Assembly: GCF_000006405.1 (NCBI RefSeq) | Contig: NW_003200738.1 | Location: 275,247-319,866, forward strand | Direction: 5' to 3' | DNA from: Perkinsus marinus ATCC 50983 | Lineage: Eukaryota > Perkinsozoa > Perkinsida > Perkinsidae | Length of the DNA: 44,620 nucleotides | In this document: positions 43,267 to 44,620 of the stretch, piece by piece | How positions within the stretch are numbered: the stretch's first letter is position 1 | How the letters are laid out: every line of letters starts with the position of its first letter | Program-made: the position numbers and the translations under genes | The notes under the pieces: generated by a model | Told to the model about the DNA's origin: nothing | What the model saw: only the letters and a program-made list of their open reading frames with translations | Database searches by the model: none

Positions 43267-44620
43267 TTATTCATCACTACTGCTACTTGAAGAACTAGAA
43301 GAGCTTGAAGAACCTTCATCTTTAGACCCTTTAGACTTCTTCTTCTTCGACTTTTTCTTCTTACCCTTCTCTGAAGACTTTACTTCAACCGAACTTCCTT
43401 CATAAGTGGACTTCATGACATCACTCAAAAATACACTCTTAGAACAGCTGGAACCACCTTGCGCTTCTTTATCATTAGTAACAATAGCCGAAGATTCCCA
43501 TACAGGTTGGGGAAGACCCTTACTCTCGGACTGAGGAGTCTCATACCAGTTACCCTTGTACTTAGAAGCCGAACCGGTAGTATTATACCATCCTCCACTC
43601 CACTTAGAGGAAGAACCATACCAGTTTTTGTCCCACTTAGAGGAAGAACCATCATTACCAGTCACCTCCACCTGGGGGGTTGTAACCTTAGCATCATTAC
43701 TAGTAATAGTAGCGACAGTAGCTTCATCAACCACCCTAGTAGGTTCTTTAGTAGCAGAATCAACATAACCATTCTTAGGATCTCTAGCGATTTGCTGAAG
43801 CGTCTCATCATGGTCACCCTTAGTCTCCCACGGAATAGCCATAGCTGAACCATCCATAGGATAGGCCTCTTCTTCTCCATCACGAACACGGCAGAACCTT
43901 GTCTCAGCAACTGTGAGAGCCCTATAGAAACACTTATCATCAGGACCTTCCGTCTCAATATAGAACATCTCAGACTCATACCTTTTCCAAGCTTGCTGAG
44001 CAATAGTATCAAAAGTATGACCTTCCAAGCGGTTCACCATACAATAGCTCTTAACCGACTTGAAATATATGTGTAAAGTCCTATAAAAGAGAACCTTATA
44101 CATAGTCAATATCCTCAAGGCCGTAAAATACAATGAGTGGGTAACCATACGATAACACCTTTCCTCCGCCAGTGCCGAATCCTCAGCAGGAATCTTAAGG
44201 GGGAGGAGGATAGGATAATTCTCAGTATTCTCCCACTGAGACGTAACGTCCAACATCATCTTGGCGCAAATAAACCGTAACAGAGAACCCACGGTAAGAA
44301 TGGAACAGGGATGCCATATTCCAGCCTTTTCGAGTACCTCAACCGTTAGTTCTTGACCAGGCTTAGCATCCAAAAAGACTGTCTCTCCAGTAACTATAAA
44401 AAGCCTTAACTCTGGGGAGAGAGACGTCCATACTTCAGGGACGAAAGTACTTCCCTTAACGAGAGTCAGATGCATAACCTCTTGCTCGAACTGGTTGAAC
44501 ATACCTCGCCTTATCAAAGGTGTAACGGCGAAAGACAGACCGCCACTAGTAAGCCGAGGACCTTTAACCTTAGAGTCATTGTAACAACCCTGCTTAACTT
44601 CACGGGAGTACTCGTAGCGA
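43267..44620 (-). CDS. Unknown protein with Trp-repeat and Lys/Ser-rich tail, cut by window edge
   Basis: A long intronless minus-strand frame, at least 450 codons. It stays open past 44517 to the window end, so the start shown by any ATG near 44515 is probably internal (upstream residues read VKQGCYNDSKVKGPRLTSGG). The N-terminal 230 residues are globular-looking, without a domain I recognise. A linker follows with three W-motif repeats (SSKWDKNWY, SSKWSGGWY, SKYKGNWY), then a basic run (GKKKKSKKKKSKGSK) and a C-terminal poly-Ser tail ending SSDE. The K(W/Y)xxxWY repeats and the charged tail suggest a nucleic-acid or scaffold-binding region. It could be a gag-like element protein or a lineage-specific family. 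Confidence 0.7.
   Translation of the reverse strand, partial: RYEYSREVKQGCYNDSKVKGPRLTSGGLSFAVTPLIRRGMFNQFEQEVMHLTLVKGSTFVPEVWTSLSPELRLFIVTGETVFLDAKPGQELTVEVLEKAGIWHPCSILTVGSLLRFICAKMMLDVTSQWENTENYPILLPLKIPAEDSALAEERCYRMVTHSLYFTALRILTMYKVLFYRTLHIYFKSVKSYCMVNRLEGHTFDTIAQQAWKRYESEMFYIETEGPDDKCFYRALTVAETRFCRVRDGEEEAYPMDGSAMAIPWETKGDHDETLQQIARDPKNGYVDSATKEPTRVVDEATVATITSNDAKVTTPQVEVTGNDGSSSKWDKNWYGSSSKWSGGWYNTTGSASKYKGNWYETPQSESKGLPQPVWESSAIVTNDKEAQGGSSCSKSVFLSDVMKSTYEGSSVEVKSSEKGKKKKSKKKKSKGSKDEGSSSSSSSSSSSSDE

Overview
This window looks like nuclear DNA of a unicellular eukaryote. My best guess is an alveolate protist close to Perkinsus. That is an inference from gene content and intron style, because no taxon-specific marker was found. 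Conserved proteins can be read only by joining exons across very short GT-AG introns, most of them 42-59 nt with a mode near 49-52 nt. I rebuilt introns by hand for about ten genes, and in six of them every boundary restores the reading frame of a recognisable family. Between the genes lie tandem arrays, a MITE-like family, a second dispersed repeat, decayed transposons, and islands of near-perfect hairpins.

Layout. 0.4-3.1 kb: three tandem rhodanese-domain paralogues on the minus strand, plus a decayed duplicate. 3.6-4.4 kb: signal peptidase complex subunit 2. 5.0-6.5 kb: an LRRC56-like leucine-rich repeat protein. 7.17 kb: a 52-residue secreted cationic peptide (plus strand). 7.5-8.6 kb: a 68-bp tandem array. 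9.1-10.9 kb: a complete ten-exon ERG4-type sterol reductase. 12.2-13.7 kb: an intronless SLC38/AAAP amino-acid permease. 16-22.5 kb: a transposon-rich block. It holds a MULE transposase with a SWIM finger and an 896-nt intron full of 36-bp satellite, a 100-N assembly gap, a broken retroelement integrase tail, and hairpin islands.

23.6-25.2 kb: a chromodomain protein. 27.9-29.9 kb: a six-exon SPOC-domain protein (plus strand). 31.8-34.4 kb: a twelve-exon mitochondrial HSP70. 34.7-36.0 kb: a five-exon GDSL esterase (IAH1-like). 36.3-36.8 kb: a 20-bp array. 36.8-37.5 kb: a DUF4079-like membrane protein (plus strand). 38.8-41.8 kb: a DMT/EamA-like transporter whose introns hold MITEs. 43.3 kb to the window edge: a long W-repeat and Ser/Lys-rich protein of unknown family that runs off the window.

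The genes do not form a pathway or operon. They are ordinary eukaryotic housekeeping and accessory genes (ER secretion, sterol and amino-acid handling, mitochondrial protein folding, cilium, chromatin, RNA processing). The unusual biology is in the repeats: satellite inside a transposase intron, MITEs inside host introns, a dispersed repeat forming the end of a coding sequence, and clustered hairpins with spacers of about 1 nt. I found no CRISPR array, rRNA gene or convincing tRNA gene.
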